A stretch of 64,000 nt of DNA from JAIVGV01 sp031425275 (GTDB lineage Bacteria > Acidobacteriota > Blastocatellia > Pyrinomonadales > Pyrinomonadaceae). Made by a program: the position numbers and the translations under genes. Shown here in pieces: positions 43,874 to 53,110 of the stretch (its first letter is position 1; each line of letters begins with the position of its first letter). The stretch covers positions 1 through 64,000 of the forward strand of contig JANPJA010000043.1 in NCBI GenBank assembly GCA_031425275.1, in the 5' to 3' direction. The notes beneath the pieces were generated by a model. That model did not search any database. It had not been told where the DNA came from and worked only from the letters and a program-made list of their open reading frames with translations.

Positions 43874-45430
43874 TCACAAGCGGCTCGCCTGCTTGATTTC
43901 GCGGGAGCGCATGCGGATGCCGAGGGCGCGCTCCAACTCGCGGAGTTGGACGGCGAGGGCGAGCGCGCGGCGGGCCGAGACGTTCGCGCCGCCGGCCGCT
44001 TCCTCACACTCGCGCATCAACTCTTCGAGCCGGGCGCGATCCACGCCGGAGCGGGCGGAGACGGCCGCGGCGATGTCCGGGCGCGGGGCCGCCGCGTCCG
44101 CGCCGCCGTAGCGGGCGAGGGCGCGGCGCGTGCGAGAGTAGATGTTCTCGATGGCGAGGTCAAAGGCGCGCGCGCGGTGTTGCAGCTCGGCGAGCGCGGC
44201 GACGAATTCGAGTTTCGAGCGGCGGTCGGGCCGCGGCGCGGGGATGGGCCGGGCGAAGCGTCGGCCGCGCGACCAGAAGAGGAGCGCGGCCAGCAAACAT
44301 CCTTGCGCGAACATGGCGGGGACGGGAGTGCCCGTGAAGTAAGTCGCGAGCTGGTTGTGCGTCGCGCCGCGCCCCTGATGGTACTCGTCGAAGGCGACGA
44401 GGCCGCCGCCGCCCGCGGTGACGACGTTGATCGCGAGCTGCAAATTGTCGGCGCGCGCGAGGCCGTTGTTGGCGACGACGAACGGGTCTGAGAGGACGAC
44501 GATGCGCCCTTCGCCGCGCCGGTAGTCGGCCAGCAGGGCGCCGCGCGCGTCCGCGAGGTGGACGGTGGGAGCTTCCGTCTCGACCTTCTCCTCCGGCTCC
44601 TTGCCGAAGGGGCCGAAGAAGGGCGGCACCTCCGGGGTCTCTTCCGGCGTCGGCGTCTCGCCCGGACTCGCGGCCGGGTCAATCTCATCCTCGCCAACTT
44701 CGTCCGGCACAACGACGCCCCGCGGCGCGGGTGCCGTGGGCGACGGCGACGGCCCTCCTGCTTCCGGCTCCTCGTCCGGAGACACGTCCGTCTCCGCGCC
44801 GGGACTCGCCCCCGCGTCCGATCCGCCGCCCTCGGCGGGGACGAACGGCGCGGCCTCGCCCGTGCCTTTCGCGAAGAGGCGCGCGGCGTAGCGCGAGAGC
44901 GCGACGCGCTCGACGCCGCGCGTGAGGGCGGTCGGCTGCGCGGGCGCGACGGGCTGCGTGCCCGCGACGATTGACTCCGCGTCGTCGGCCCGCGCGTCAG
45001 CCTCCGGGTAATCGGTGAACGAAGAGTTGAGACCCCAACGCTCGCCCGCGGGGAGGAGGTGTTGTGCGTCGCGGTCGATGATGACGAGCCGCCCGCCGCG
45101 CGCGACCCACTTCAACAGGCCGCGCTTATCCTCTTCCGTGAACTCGCGCCGCACCCGGCCGACGACGACGAAGGTCGCGGGCCGCTCGCCCTCCCCGGCC
45201 GCCGCGAGCGCGGCCGGCTCCTCGCGCCACCGCATCACCTTGTGCCCCGACTCTTCCAAAAACTCGTAGAGGGCGCGCGTCCCCGTCGGCCCCGCGTTCG
45301 AGGTCGAGCGATCCGGCGACATCTCCAACTCCGGCTCGCGCCCCACCCGCACGTAACTCGCCGCGTTCAGCCCGACGAGCAGAACCACGACGACCACGAC
45401 GAACAGGAAAATGGGGAGGCGTCCGCGCAT
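43874..45430 (-). CDS. DUF4350-domain protein
   Basis: 518 residues. N-terminal membrane anchor (residues 5-25), then GPTGTRALYEFLEESGHKVMRW, the DUF4350 hallmark, with VVVGRVRREFTEEDKRGLLKWVARGGRLVIID. A long Pro/Glu-rich low-complexity segment (about 215-290) follows, then VVLSDPFVVANNGLARADN, a late membrane helix and a cytoplasmic tail. Family members occur with MoxR, DUF58 and DUF4129 genes. Here the restriction cassette separates it from MoxR. Confidence 0.85.
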   Translation of the reverse strand: MRGRLPIFLFVVVVVVLLVGLNAASYVRVGREPELEMSPDRSTSNAGPTGTRALYEFLEESGHKVMRWREEPAALAAAGEGERPATFVVVGRVRREFTEEDKRGLLKWVARGGRLVIIDRDAQHLLPAGERWGLNSSFTDYPEADARADDAESIVAGTQPVAPAQPTALTRGVERVALSRYAARLFAKGTGEAAPFVPAEGGGSDAGASPGAETDVSPDEEPEAGGPSPSPTAPAPRGVVVPDEVGEDEIDPAASPGETPTPEETPEVPPFFGPFGKEPEEKVETEAPTVHLADARGALLADYRRGEGRIVVLSDPFVVANNGLARADNLQLAINVVTAGGGGLVAFDEYHQGRGATHNQLATYFTGTPVPAMFAQGCLLAALLFWSRGRRFARPIPAPRPDRRSKLEFVAALAELQHRARAFDLAIENIYSRTRRALARYGGADAAAPRPDIAAAVSARSGVDRARLEELMRECEEAAGGANVSARRALALAVQLRELERALGIRMRSREIKQASRL

Positions 45431-45462
45431 AATTCAATTCATAGGACTAAGTATTAAGAAAT

Positions 45463-45551
45463 AAGTACTGAGGACTGAGGACTGAGGACTGAGTGAAAGA
45501 CGAGTGCTTTAAACTCAGTCCTCAGTCCTCAGTCCTCAGTCCTCAGTACTT
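45463..45551. repeat. Inverted repeat built of tandem heptamers
   Basis: Left arm (45463-45494) is a tandem series of ACTGAGG; right arm (45513-45551) is the complement CAGTCCT with one more unit. The arms end in AAGTACTGAGG and its complement, with an 18-base loop. The hairpin fills the 141-bp gap between DUF4350 and DUF4129 genes. Confidence 0.85.
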
Positions 45552-45571
45552 GTATTCAGTCCTTGCATTTA

Positions 45572-46690
45572 TCACTTGATAGCCTGCCGGCACAGCGTGC
45601 GGTACTCGGCCCAGTCGGCATCGGTCGCCGGGGCGAAGCCGTACCAGTGTCGCTCGAAGCCGACGGTGAGCGGGCGCATCGTGCCGTAGAGTTCGGCCAG
45701 CGGGCGGACGCTCGTTAAGTAGTCGCGGTTGGTCTTGTGTTGCGCGAGGCGGATGACGCGGCGGTCGCCGAGGTCGCAGAGCACCGCGATGTAGGCCTTG
45801 CGGATGGCGGCGCGCAGATCGCCGGCGCGCGCCAGCGCCTCGGCCTCCGAGATGAGATCGGCCGCGGACTGATCGGGCGCGAGTTGTTCGCCCAGCACGA
45901 CGCGGGCCGCGCGCGCTCCCGCGCCGCCGCGCCGCCGCGCGCTGAGACGATTCCAGACGTAAGGGCCGTAACGCCAGATGAGGAAGACGATGAGTCCGAC
46001 GGCGAGCGCGTAGACGAAGACGCGCGCGACGACCGAGAGGACGTTCGCCGTGCCCGACCCCACCGGGCTGCGCTTGGGCATGAGTTTGTCCCACAACTCC
46101 TTGAGCCACTTCCACAGGCCGTCGAGCGCGCCGCCCTTCGACGCCTCCTCGTTGTACTCGGGCCGGCGCAGGATCGTTTGCAGCCGCCCCTTCTCGGCCT
46201 CCTTGTCGCGCGCGGCGGCGTCGGCCCCGGCTTCGCCCGCGAGATGCGTTTCGAGCGCGCGCAGGCGTTCGCCGACGAGCGCGAGCTTCGTCTCCTTCTC
46301 CTTCATCTTGTCGGGCGGGAGCGCGACGTAGGCGTCGAGTTCTTTGTGCAGCCACGAGTTATCCACTTCGACCGCGCCGAGCGCGCGCTCGACGCGCTCG
46401 CGCGGGGGAAGCGTGGAGCGCAGCCGCGCGACCATCTGCGTTTCCCATTCGACGTGTTCGCGAGCAAGCGTCACCTCGTCGGGGTCAATCGCCGACCAGA
46501 GTTCCGAGATTAATTCGTAGGCCGAGTGGACGCGGGCGCGGTAGTCGTCGAAGGTCGCGGCCACGGCCGCCGGGGCGAGCGCGCCGCACGCGGCGGCGAG
46601 CAGCGCGATGGTGACGACAAACGCGCGCGTCCGTCTCGCGCGAGCGCGGCGCGGCGGCGTCGTCGTCGGCGTCGTCGTCAGCGTCGTCAT
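45572..46690 (-). CDS. DUF4129-domain membrane protein
   Basis: 372 residues from ATG 46690, 23 bp after the previous stop. Signal or first membrane segment (residues 21-44), a helical periplasmic part, a central membrane helix (VFVYALAVGLIVFLIWRYGPYVW), then the cytoplasmic DUF4129 domain ending HKTNRDYLTSVRPLAELYG...FERHWYGFAP. This C-terminal domain is seen at the end of transglutaminase-like or stand-alone proteins in MoxR/DUF58 clusters. Function unknown. Confidence 0.85.
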   Translation of the reverse strand: MTTLTTTPTTTPPRRARARRTRAFVVTIALLAAACGALAPAAVAATFDDYRARVHSAYELISELWSAIDPDEVTLAREHVEWETQMVARLRSTLPPRERVERALGAVEVDNSWLHKELDAYVALPPDKMKEKETKLALVGERLRALETHLAGEAGADAAARDKEAEKGRLQTILRRPEYNEEASKGGALDGLWKWLKELWDKLMPKRSPVGSGTANVLSVVARVFVYALAVGLIVFLIWRYGPYVWNRLSARRRGGAGARAARVVLGEQLAPDQSAADLISEAEALARAGDLRAAIRKAYIAVLCDLGDRRVIRLAQHKTNRDYLTSVRPLAELYGTMRPLTVGFERHWYGFAPATDADWAEYRTLCRQAIK

Positions 46691-46713
46691 CGGGCATGTG
46701 CGGCGGCGGCGCG

Positions 46714-47877
46714 TCAAGTGTCCCGCCTTTCGTCGAGTCCGAGGATGGAGGCGGGCGGCGCGGGCGGCGGCTGGCTGGCGGGGCGGGCGTAAGGTTCGGG
46801 CGTCGGCGGCGGGAGTAGCGTCGCGGGCGGGCGGCGGCGGAGGCGCGCGCCCGTGTGGATGGCCGGCGCGAGCGGGGCCTCGCCCCCGCCGGGCAGTTCC
46901 GGCATCCCGCCGAGCCGCTGCATCGCCATCAACTCGATGTCGTAGCCCTCGTGGCGGACGCGCTCGTCCACGTAGAGCAGCGACAGGCCCAGCATCCAGA
47001 CGGGCGCGAGCAGGATGGAACTCGACTGCGTGATGACCTGATAGCCGATGGCGTACCAGAGCGGCCAGTCGGTCTGGTCGAGCGAGAGCGGGTTGACGCC
47101 TTGCAGGTAGCCGAGCCAGCCGAGCGGCACGACGAGGAGCATCAGCACCGAGTAGGTGGCGAAAGTCGTGAACAGGAACATCGCGGTGAGCCGCCGGACG
47201 TTCCCGCGGGCCAGCGCGATGCTGCGGCCGAGGGCGTCCAAGACGCCGCGCCCCTCGACGAGCATCACCTGCGGCACGTAGGCCACGCGCCCCATCACGA
47301 GGAAGATGATGAAGAGCGCGCCGAGGCTGAAGGCCACGCTCACGATGATCGACAGCACGCCCCCGAACGCGCTCGCCCCCGTCGCCGCCATGATGCCGAA
47401 GACCGTCAGACTCAGGAGCATGATGTAGATGAGGAGGACTGGCGTGCTGATGGCGAGGGCGAGGAACCCGATCACGAGGAGCGCGCCGGCGAGCGCCCAG
47501 AAGCGCGCGCGGACGTTGCGGTAGATCGAGAGCGCGGCCACCGGCTCGCCCCACAGCAGGTGCATCACGAGGTTGCGCGAGGCCCCGCCCATCACCAGCA
47601 GGAAGGCGAAGTTGCCGGCCAGCATCAGCAGTCCGCCGACGATGATGAACGCGACGTAGAGCGCGCCGGAGGCCGCCGACTCCGCCAGCGACACTTCGCG
47701 CAGGCCCACCGTCCACAGGATCGATCCGGCGGCGGCGACGATCACGGGCGGCGACGCCGTGCGCACCAGCGTCATGAAATGGCGGCGGTAGAGTCGGATG
47801 GTGCGGTCGATGAGATCGCCCGCGCCGAGCGGCGAGAGGGCCAGTTGATCAAAGGCGGGCGTCGCGCTGTGCTGCAT
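46714..47877 (-). CDS. Multi-pass membrane protein (glycerophosphoryl diester phosphodiesterase-like membrane domain)
   Basis: 387 residues from ATG 47877 (frame is open further upstream but without a better start). Starts QLALSPLGAGDLIDRTIRLYRRHF, then about six membrane helices, with ALGRSIALARGNVRRL before the last helices and a Pro-rich cytoplasmic tail. The pattern matches the DUF975/GDPD-anchor type integral membrane family that often precedes DUF4129 genes. It is divergent from the glucosidase gene. Confidence 0.75.
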   Translation of the reverse strand: MQHSATPAFDQLALSPLGAGDLIDRTIRLYRRHFMTLVRTASPPVIVAAAGSILWTVGLREVSLAESAASGALYVAFIIVGGLLMLAGNFAFLLVMGGASRNLVMHLLWGEPVAALSIYRNVRARFWALAGALLVIGFLALAISTPVLLIYIMLLSLTVFGIMAATGASAFGGVLSIIVSVAFSLGALFIIFLVMGRVAYVPQVMLVEGRGVLDALGRSIALARGNVRRLTAMFLFTTFATYSVLMLLVVPLGWLGYLQGVNPLSLDQTDWPLWYAIGYQVITQSSSILLAPVWMLGLSLLYVDERVRHEGYDIELMAMQRLGGMPELPGGGEAPLAPAIHTGARLRRRPPATLLPPPTPEPYARPASQPPPAPPASILGLDERRDT

Positions 47878-48000
47878 AGAGGGGTGGCCGGGAGTTACGA
47901 ACCGCGGGAGGTCTTCCGGCCTCGGCCGGATTCTAGCACACGACGCGCGGGCGCACATTCCGCTTGCCAAGCCCCGCCGGTTGGGTGTAACAACGGGGCC

Positions 48001-50700
48001 ATGACTGTTGGAGAAGCCGAGAGGCGGAGGCTGCGCGAAGACGCGAAGCGAGAGCACAATTGGAAACGCTGGGGGCCGTATCTCAGCGAGCGGCAGTGGG
48101 GCACGGTGCGCGAGGACTACTCGGCGGACGGCGACGCATGGGCCTACTTCCCGCACGATCACGCGCGCTCGCGCGCCTACCGCTGGGGCGAGGACGGGCT
48201 GCTCGGCCTGACCGACCGCGAGGGCCGTCTCTGCTTCGCGCTCGCGCTGTGGAACGAGCGCGACCCCTTTCTCAAAGAGCGACTGTTCGGTCTCGCCAAC
48301 GGCGAGGGCAACCACGGCGAGGACGTTAAGGAGTGCTACTACTACCTCGATTCCACCCCGACCCACACCTACATGAAGGCCCTCTACAAGTACCCGCAAA
48401 GGGAGTTCCCCTACGCGCGTCTGCTTGAAGAGAGCCGCCGCCGCAATCGTGACGACGCGGAATTTGAACTGGAAGAGACCGGCATCTTCGACGACGACCG
48501 CTACTTCGACGTGACCGTCGAGTATGCCAACGCGACGCCCAACGACGTGCTGATCCGCCTGACCGTCGCCAACCGCTCGGACGAGCCGGCGCGCTTGCGC
48601 CTCCTCCCCACGCTCTGGTTCCGCAACACGTGGGCGTGGGGCCGCACGGGCGAAGGCTACTGGCCGCGCCCTTCGATCAAGCTCGGCGGCGGCGGCTCGC
48701 TCTCGCTCGATCACGCCTCGCTCGGCCGCCTGCGCTTCGCCGCCGAAACGGCGAGCGACGGCACTTCATGCGAGTGGCTCTTCACCGAGAACGAGACGAA
48801 CACCGAACGGCTCTACGGCTCGCCGAACCGCATTCCCTTCGTCAAAGACGCCTTCCACGAGTACGTCGTCGCGGGCCGCGCCGAAGCGGTCAACCCCACG
48901 TGTGAGGGCACGAAGGCCGCCGCGCACTACCGGCTCGAAGTCCCCGCCGGCGGCGAGGTCACAGTCCGGCTCCGGCTCTCGCACGAGGACGAGCTCCCGC
49001 CCGCCTTCTTCGGCGACTCGTTCGACGAGACGTTCAAAGCGCGGCGCGGCGAGGCCGACGAGTTTTACGACTCGGTCATCCCGCGCGCGCACAACGCCGA
49101 GGCGCGGCGCGTGATGCGTCAGGCTTACGCGGGCCTGCTCTGGTCGAAGCAGTTCTACCACTACATCATCGCGGACTGGCTCGCCGGCGATCCCAATTAC
49201 CCGCCGCCGCCCGCCGCGCGGCTCGAAGGGCGTAACTTCGACTGGCAGCACCTCTACAACCGCGACATCATTTCGATGCCCGACAAGTGGGAGTACCCGT
49301 GGTACGCCGCGTGGGACTTGGCCTTCCACATGGTCCCGTTCGCGCGGATCGATCCGCAGTTCGCCAAGGATCAACTCGTGCTTTTTTTGCGCGAGTGGTA
49401 CATGCACCCGTCGGGCAAGCTGCCCAGTTACGAGTGGACGTTCAACGACGCGAACCCGCCCGTCCACGCGTGGGCCTGCTGGCGCGTCTATCGGATGGGC
49501 TGCGAGGCGGGCGAGCCGGATCGCCTGTTCCTCGAACGGGTCTTTCCGAAACTGCTCGTCAACTTCACACACTGGGTCAACCGGCAGGACGTGGACGGGC
49601 GCAACCTTTTCGCCGGCGGCTTCCTCGGCCTCGACAACATCGGCCTCTTCGACCGCTCGCAGCCGCTCCCCGGCGGCGGCCGCTTGCAGCAGGCCGACGG
49701 CACGGCGTGGATGGCCTTCTACTGCTCCGTCATGCTCCAGATGTCTCTGGAGCTGGCGCGCGAGGAGCCGGAGTACGAGGACATCGCGTCGAAGTTCTTC
49801 GAGCACTTCGTCGGCATCGTCGATGCCATCAACGCGCTCGGCGAGTCGGGGCTGTGGTGCGAGGAGGACGGGTTCTACTACGACGAGATCAAGATGGGGG
49901 ACGGGCGGCAACTCCCCTTGCGCGTGCGCTCGCTGGTCGGACTGATCCCGCTCATCGCCGTCGTCCATCTGGACGAGGAGTTGATCGCGCACCTGCCCGG
50001 CTTCAGCAAGCGGCTGCGCTGGTTCGTGGAGAACCGGCAAGACCTCGCGCGCCACATCTCCTACGTGGAGACCTGCGGCGAGGGCCGCGCGCGCGGCCTG
50101 CGCCTGCTCGCCATCCCCTCGCGCGAGCGCCTCGAAAAAGTCTTGCGTTACATGCTCGACGAGCGCGAGTTTTTGTCGCCCCACGGCGTGCGCTCGCTCT
50201 CGCGCGCCTACGCCTCGGAGCCTTACGTGCTGCGCATCGACGGCCACGAGTACCGGATCGCCTACGACCCGGCCGACTCGACCTCCGGGCTTTTCGGCGG
50301 CAACTCCAACTGGCGCGGCCCCGTCTGGTTCCCCGTCAACTTCCTGCTCGCCGAAGCCATGGTGCGCTACCACAAGTTCTACGGCGACGAGTTCAAGGTC
50401 GAGTGCCCGACCGGCTCGGGTCAGTTGATGAACCTCTCGGAAGTGGCGGCGGAATTAACGCGCCGCCTCGGCTCGATCTTCCTCGCGGGCGAAGAAGAAG
50501 AAGGCGAGGGCGGCGGCGGCGCGCCGTGGCACGGCAATGATGCGCGCTACACGTCAGACCCGCACTGGCGGGAGCTGACGCTCTTCCACGAATATTTCCA
50601 CGGCGACACGGGCCGCGGCGTCGGCGCGTCGCACCAGACCGGCTGGACGGCCCTCGTCGCCACGCTGCTCGAACATCTCGGCCGCGACGGCGCGCAGTAG
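48001..50700 (+). CDS. GH63-like glucosidase
   Basis: 899 residues from ATG 48001. REHNWKRWGPYLSERQWGTVREDYS opens the family; the alpha/alpha toroid has GRNFDWQHLYNRD, KWEYPWYAAWDLAFHMVP and DSTSGLFGGNSNWRGPVWFP. These match the GH63 (processing glucosidase/YgjK-like) family; the acid Asp is likely in WYAAWD. No signal peptide, so it acts on intracellular alpha-glucosides or storage glycans. Family length (about 880-900) fits. A 102-bp gap precedes the next gene. Confidence 0.88.
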   Translation: MTVGEAERRRLREDAKREHNWKRWGPYLSERQWGTVREDYSADGDAWAYFPHDHARSRAYRWGEDGLLGLTDREGRLCFALALWNERDPFLKERLFGLANGEGNHGEDVKECYYYLDSTPTHTYMKALYKYPQREFPYARLLEESRRRNRDDAEFELEETGIFDDDRYFDVTVEYANATPNDVLIRLTVANRSDEPARLRLLPTLWFRNTWAWGRTGEGYWPRPSIKLGGGGSLSLDHASLGRLRFAAETASDGTSCEWLFTENETNTERLYGSPNRIPFVKDAFHEYVVAGRAEAVNPTCEGTKAAAHYRLEVPAGGEVTVRLRLSHEDELPPAFFGDSFDETFKARRGEADEFYDSVIPRAHNAEARRVMRQAYAGLLWSKQFYHYIIADWLAGDPNYPPPPAARLEGRNFDWQHLYNRDIISMPDKWEYPWYAAWDLAFHMVPFARIDPQFAKDQLVLFLREWYMHPSGKLPSYEWTFNDANPPVHAWACWRVYRMGCEAGEPDRLFLERVFPKLLVNFTHWVNRQDVDGRNLFAGGFLGLDNIGLFDRSQPLPGGGRLQQADGTAWMAFYCSVMLQMSLELAREEPEYEDIASKFFEHFVGIVDAINALGESGLWCEEDGFYYDEIKMGDGRQLPLRVRSLVGLIPLIAVVHLDEELIAHLPGFSKRLRWFVENRQDLARHISYVETCGEGRARGLRLLAIPSRERLEKVLRYMLDEREFLSPHGVRSLSRAYASEPYVLRIDGHEYRIAYDPADSTSGLFGGNSNWRGPVWFPVNFLLAEAMVRYHKFYGDEFKVECPTGSGQLMNLSEVAAELTRRLGSIFLAGEEEEGEGGGGAPWHGNDARYTSDPHWRELTLFHEYFHGDTGRGVGASHQTGWTALVATLLEHLGRDGAQ

Positions 50701-50802
50701 TAATAGTAGTAGTTGAGACGCGGGCCGCGACGGCGCGACCTCAGACGGCCGATCCCGTCGGCCACAAGTTTCGTAGAGAAAGTTCCAGAGGGTTATTAAA
50801 CA

Positions 50803-52002
50803 TTGCGCATCCTTGTCGCCATCGCGAGTTTGTTCCTGATTGTCGTCGTGCTGTGGGACGCCTTCGAGACCATCGTGCTGCCGCGGCGCGTGACGCGGAA
50901 ACTACGGCTCACGGTGGCCTACTTCCGCGCGACGTGGCGGCCGTGGTCGTGGGCCTGTCGTCGCATCCGCACGAACAAAAGGCGCGAGCTGGTGCTGAGC
51001 GTTTACGGGCCGCTCTCGCTGCTCGCGCTCATCGTGCTGTGGGCCGTCGGGCTGGTCGCGGGCTTCGGGGTGCTCCAGTGGGCCATCGGGTCGCCGCTTA
51101 ACGTCGCGCCCGACGTGGCCGACATCGGCACGTATCTTTATATGAGCGGCACGACCTTCTTCACGCTCGGCTTCGGCGACGTGACGCCGATTAACGCGAC
51201 GGGCCGCGCGCTCGCCGTCTTGCAAGCGGGCCTCGGCTTCGGCGTCCTCGCCGTCGTCATCGGCTACCTCCCCACCCTCTACCAAGCCTTCTCGCGGCGC
51301 GAGGCGAACATCTCGCTGCTCGACGCGCGCGCGGGCACGCCGCCCACGGCCGCGGAACTGCTCCGCCGGCACGGCCGCGCGCGCCAGATGGAATCACTCA
51401 ACGCTCTGCTCGAAGACTGGGAGCGATGGTCGGCCGACTTGATGGAGAGCCATCTCTCCTACCCCGTGCTCTGCTTCTTCCGCTCGCAGCACGACAACCA
51501 ATCGTGGCTCGCGTCGCTGACCACGATCCTCGACGCCTGCGCGCTCGTCATGGTCGGCGTGGGCGGCGCGCCCGCGTGGCAGGCGCAGCTCACCTTCGCG
51601 ATGGCCCGCCACGCCGTCGTCGATCTCTCGCAGGTCTTCAACTCTAAACCGGGCGAGTGGGACGAGACGCGCCTCGGCGGCGACACGCTGGCGCGGCTGC
51701 GCGCGGGCCTCGACGCCGACGGCGTGGCCTTGAGCGACGGCCCCGCCGCCGACGAGCGCCTGAGGCAGTTGCGTCGGATGTACGAGCCTTACGTCGCCTC
51801 GCTCGCGTCGCATCTGGCGATGCCGCTCCCGCCGTGGATTCACGCGCGCGACGAGGTCGATAACTGGCAGACCAGCGCGTGGGAGCGCAACCCGCGCGCC
51901 GTCGCCCGCACCTTCGAGAGCGTCTGCCGCGAATGCCCCGGCGACGCCGCGTCGTCGTCCGACGCGCGCGAGCGCGAGTTCACCGTCCGCATCGGCGACT
52001 GA
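50803..52002 (+). CDS. Ion channel protein with GFGD selectivity filter
   Basis: 399 residues from TTG 50803. Membrane helices at about 3-20, 70-95 and 140-160 frame a pore loop with TTFFTLGFGDVTP. The filter reads TLGFGD where K+ channels have TVGYGD; GFG is known in some K+ channels, so K+ conduction remains likely. The N-terminus has the basic PRRVTRKLRL. The C-terminal 230 residues are soluble and helical, with no RCK domain. Function of this tail is unknown. Confidence 0.78.
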   Translation: MRILVAIASLFLIVVVLWDAFETIVLPRRVTRKLRLTVAYFRATWRPWSWACRRIRTNKRRELVLSVYGPLSLLALIVLWAVGLVAGFGVLQWAIGSPLNVAPDVADIGTYLYMSGTTFFTLGFGDVTPINATGRALAVLQAGLGFGVLAVVIGYLPTLYQAFSRREANISLLDARAGTPPTAAELLRRHGRARQMESLNALLEDWERWSADLMESHLSYPVLCFFRSQHDNQSWLASLTTILDACALVMVGVGGAPAWQAQLTFAMARHAVVDLSQVFNSKPGEWDETRLGGDTLARLRAGLDADGVALSDGPAADERLRQLRRMYEPYVASLASHLAMPLPPWIHARDEVDNWQTSAWERNPRAVARTFESVCRECPGDAASSSDAREREFTVRIGD

Positions 52003-52032
52003 CGGCGGGGCGATACCCGTGGCGGGACGGAG

Positions 52033-52060
52033 TTCACCGCAGAGACGCGGAGGACGCGGA
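52033..52060. repeat. Fragment related to the 3749-3842 inverted repeat
   Basis: TTCACCGCAGAGACGCGGAG resembles the arm of the repeat at 3749. It lies between the channel gene stop and the Mu-like element. Confidence 0.55.
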
Positions 52061-52223
52061 TGATGGGATACACGATAACTAAGTTATTGTAAACACGATA
52101 ACGGACGGAATTTTGTTATAGGGATGGGAGTTTTTAGGAAGGAAGTTTTGACAGGCTCAAAATGGAATTCGGGTTATTATTGTGCTGATGGAGAGTAGCC
52201 GGGAGGGGCTACTCAACTTGTTT
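52061..52223. other. Candidate terminal region of the Mu-like element
   Basis: AT-rich stretch with two direct ACACGATAAC repeats and a GAGTAGCC/GGCTACTC hairpin (52193-52214) followed by AACTTGTTTTT on the plus strand. The exact end (expected TG at the tip) cannot be set without the other end. Confidence 0.45.
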
Positions 52224-52487
52224 TTACCGCGCCGAAAATTTTTTCCAAACCGGCTGCGCCGCCTCTACCGGTTCAAACTCTTCCCGCGACGCTCCGAAGG
52301 CGTGCGGCCAGTTGTCAGTTTTAACCCAATAACCTTCGCGCGTGCCGTGCCCCGTCACTTCTCCATACTCACCTTGATTAGCGTAAGTCAGGAGTGGATG
52401 GTCTCCGCCGGCCGGCGTCCATAACTCCTTCGTAAACCTGATTCGCGTGCCTACAGGCAACAGCTTTTCCGCAGAGTTGTCTTTCAC
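52224..52487 (-). CDS. Small element protein, unknown
   Basis: 87 residues. VGTRIRFTKELWTPAGGDHP and YGEVTGHGTREGYWVKTDNW suggest a small beta barrel of SH3-like type. Its start overlaps the stop of the upstream gene by 4 bases (ATGA). It is the last gene before the element end. No family recognised. Confidence 0.6.
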   Translation of the reverse strand: MKDNSAEKLLPVGTRIRFTKELWTPAGGDHPLLTYANQGEYGEVTGHGTREGYWVKTDNWPHAFGASREEFEPVEAAQPVWKKFSAR

Positions 52488-52855
52488 TCACTTACCTCGA
52501 ATGTATCTCGAAATAGTAGGCCATTGCCGGCAGCGTCATGCGTCCCGATCTTAGTGAAATTCGTTGGGTGGCTCAGGCGGTAGTCGCACTGGCGGTTGTC
52601 GTAGTAACCCTTCGTGTAGGGGCACACACGCGCGTCGAACTCGATGCGGTCGCCGGGCACGAGCGTGAGGCGTTTGACCTGCACGGTCAAGTTAAGCCAG
52701 AGGTGGTCGCACATTTCGTTGCCGCGCGCGTCAGTTATGGTTTTTAAGAGCACCATGCGTTTGATATAGCCGCCGCTAGTGCGTTCGCCGAAACGGTCGA
52801 ACGTGCCACGAAAGCGGGCGCGCACGCCGTTAATTGCTTTGAGCTTCTCCCTCAT
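52484..52855 (-). CDS. Small element protein, possible OB-fold
   Basis: 123 residues. RARFRGTFDRFGER, VLLKTITDARGNEMCDHLWLN, LVPGDRIEFDARVCPY suggest an OB-fold nucleic-acid-binding protein, as in phage accessory genes; this is inference from strand pattern. It overlaps both neighbours by 4 bases, so the three genes form one translational chain. Confidence 0.6.
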   Translation of the reverse strand: MREKLKAINGVRARFRGTFDRFGERTSGGYIKRMVLLKTITDARGNEMCDHLWLNLTVQVKRLTLVPGDRIEFDARVCPYTKGYYDNRQCDYRLSHPTNFTKIGTHDAAGNGLLFRDTFEVSE

Positions 52856-53061
52856 TGACTCGGTTGTCGCTCTGCTTCGCGCAGGCGGTTCGCGGCGATT
52901 TCGCAGAACTTCTCATCAAGCTCGATGCCGACCGCGCGCCGGCCGAGCGGCTGCGCGGCGACGAGGGTTGTGCCTGAGCCGATGAAGGGATAGACGTGGA
53001 TGCCACACCCGCTAAATGGTGGCCTGCGCATCGTCGTCTGTTTGTTGTCGTAGAGGTTCAT
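52852..53061 (-). pseudogene. Truncated DNA methyltransferase remnant
   Basis: 69 residues. YPFIGSGTTLVAA and GRRAVGIELDEKFCEIAANRL are the C-terminal SAM-binding motif of N4/N6 DNA methyltransferases. The catalytic (D/S)PP(Y/W) motif and the target domain are missing, and the first 20 residues are unrelated. It is therefore a remnant, though it retains start, stop and the ATGA overlap with the next gene. Confidence 0.7.
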
Positions 53062-53110
53062 TGCCGCGACGTGTTCGGGAGATCACGCCTACCCTAAGCT
53101 CGGAACAATT

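Noticed and set aside
45463..45551. Heptamer array as a CRISPR
   Set aside because: Units are 7 bp without spacers and the arms are complementary; it is a hairpin repeat.
48766..50373. 535-codon antisense frame opposite the glucosidase
   Set aside because: No recognisable domain, while the plus frame has a full GH63 pattern.
52148..52190. TTGACA-TATTAT promoter near 52149
   Set aside because: The spacer is about 21 bp, longer than a usual sigma-70 promoter; no plus-strand gene follows.
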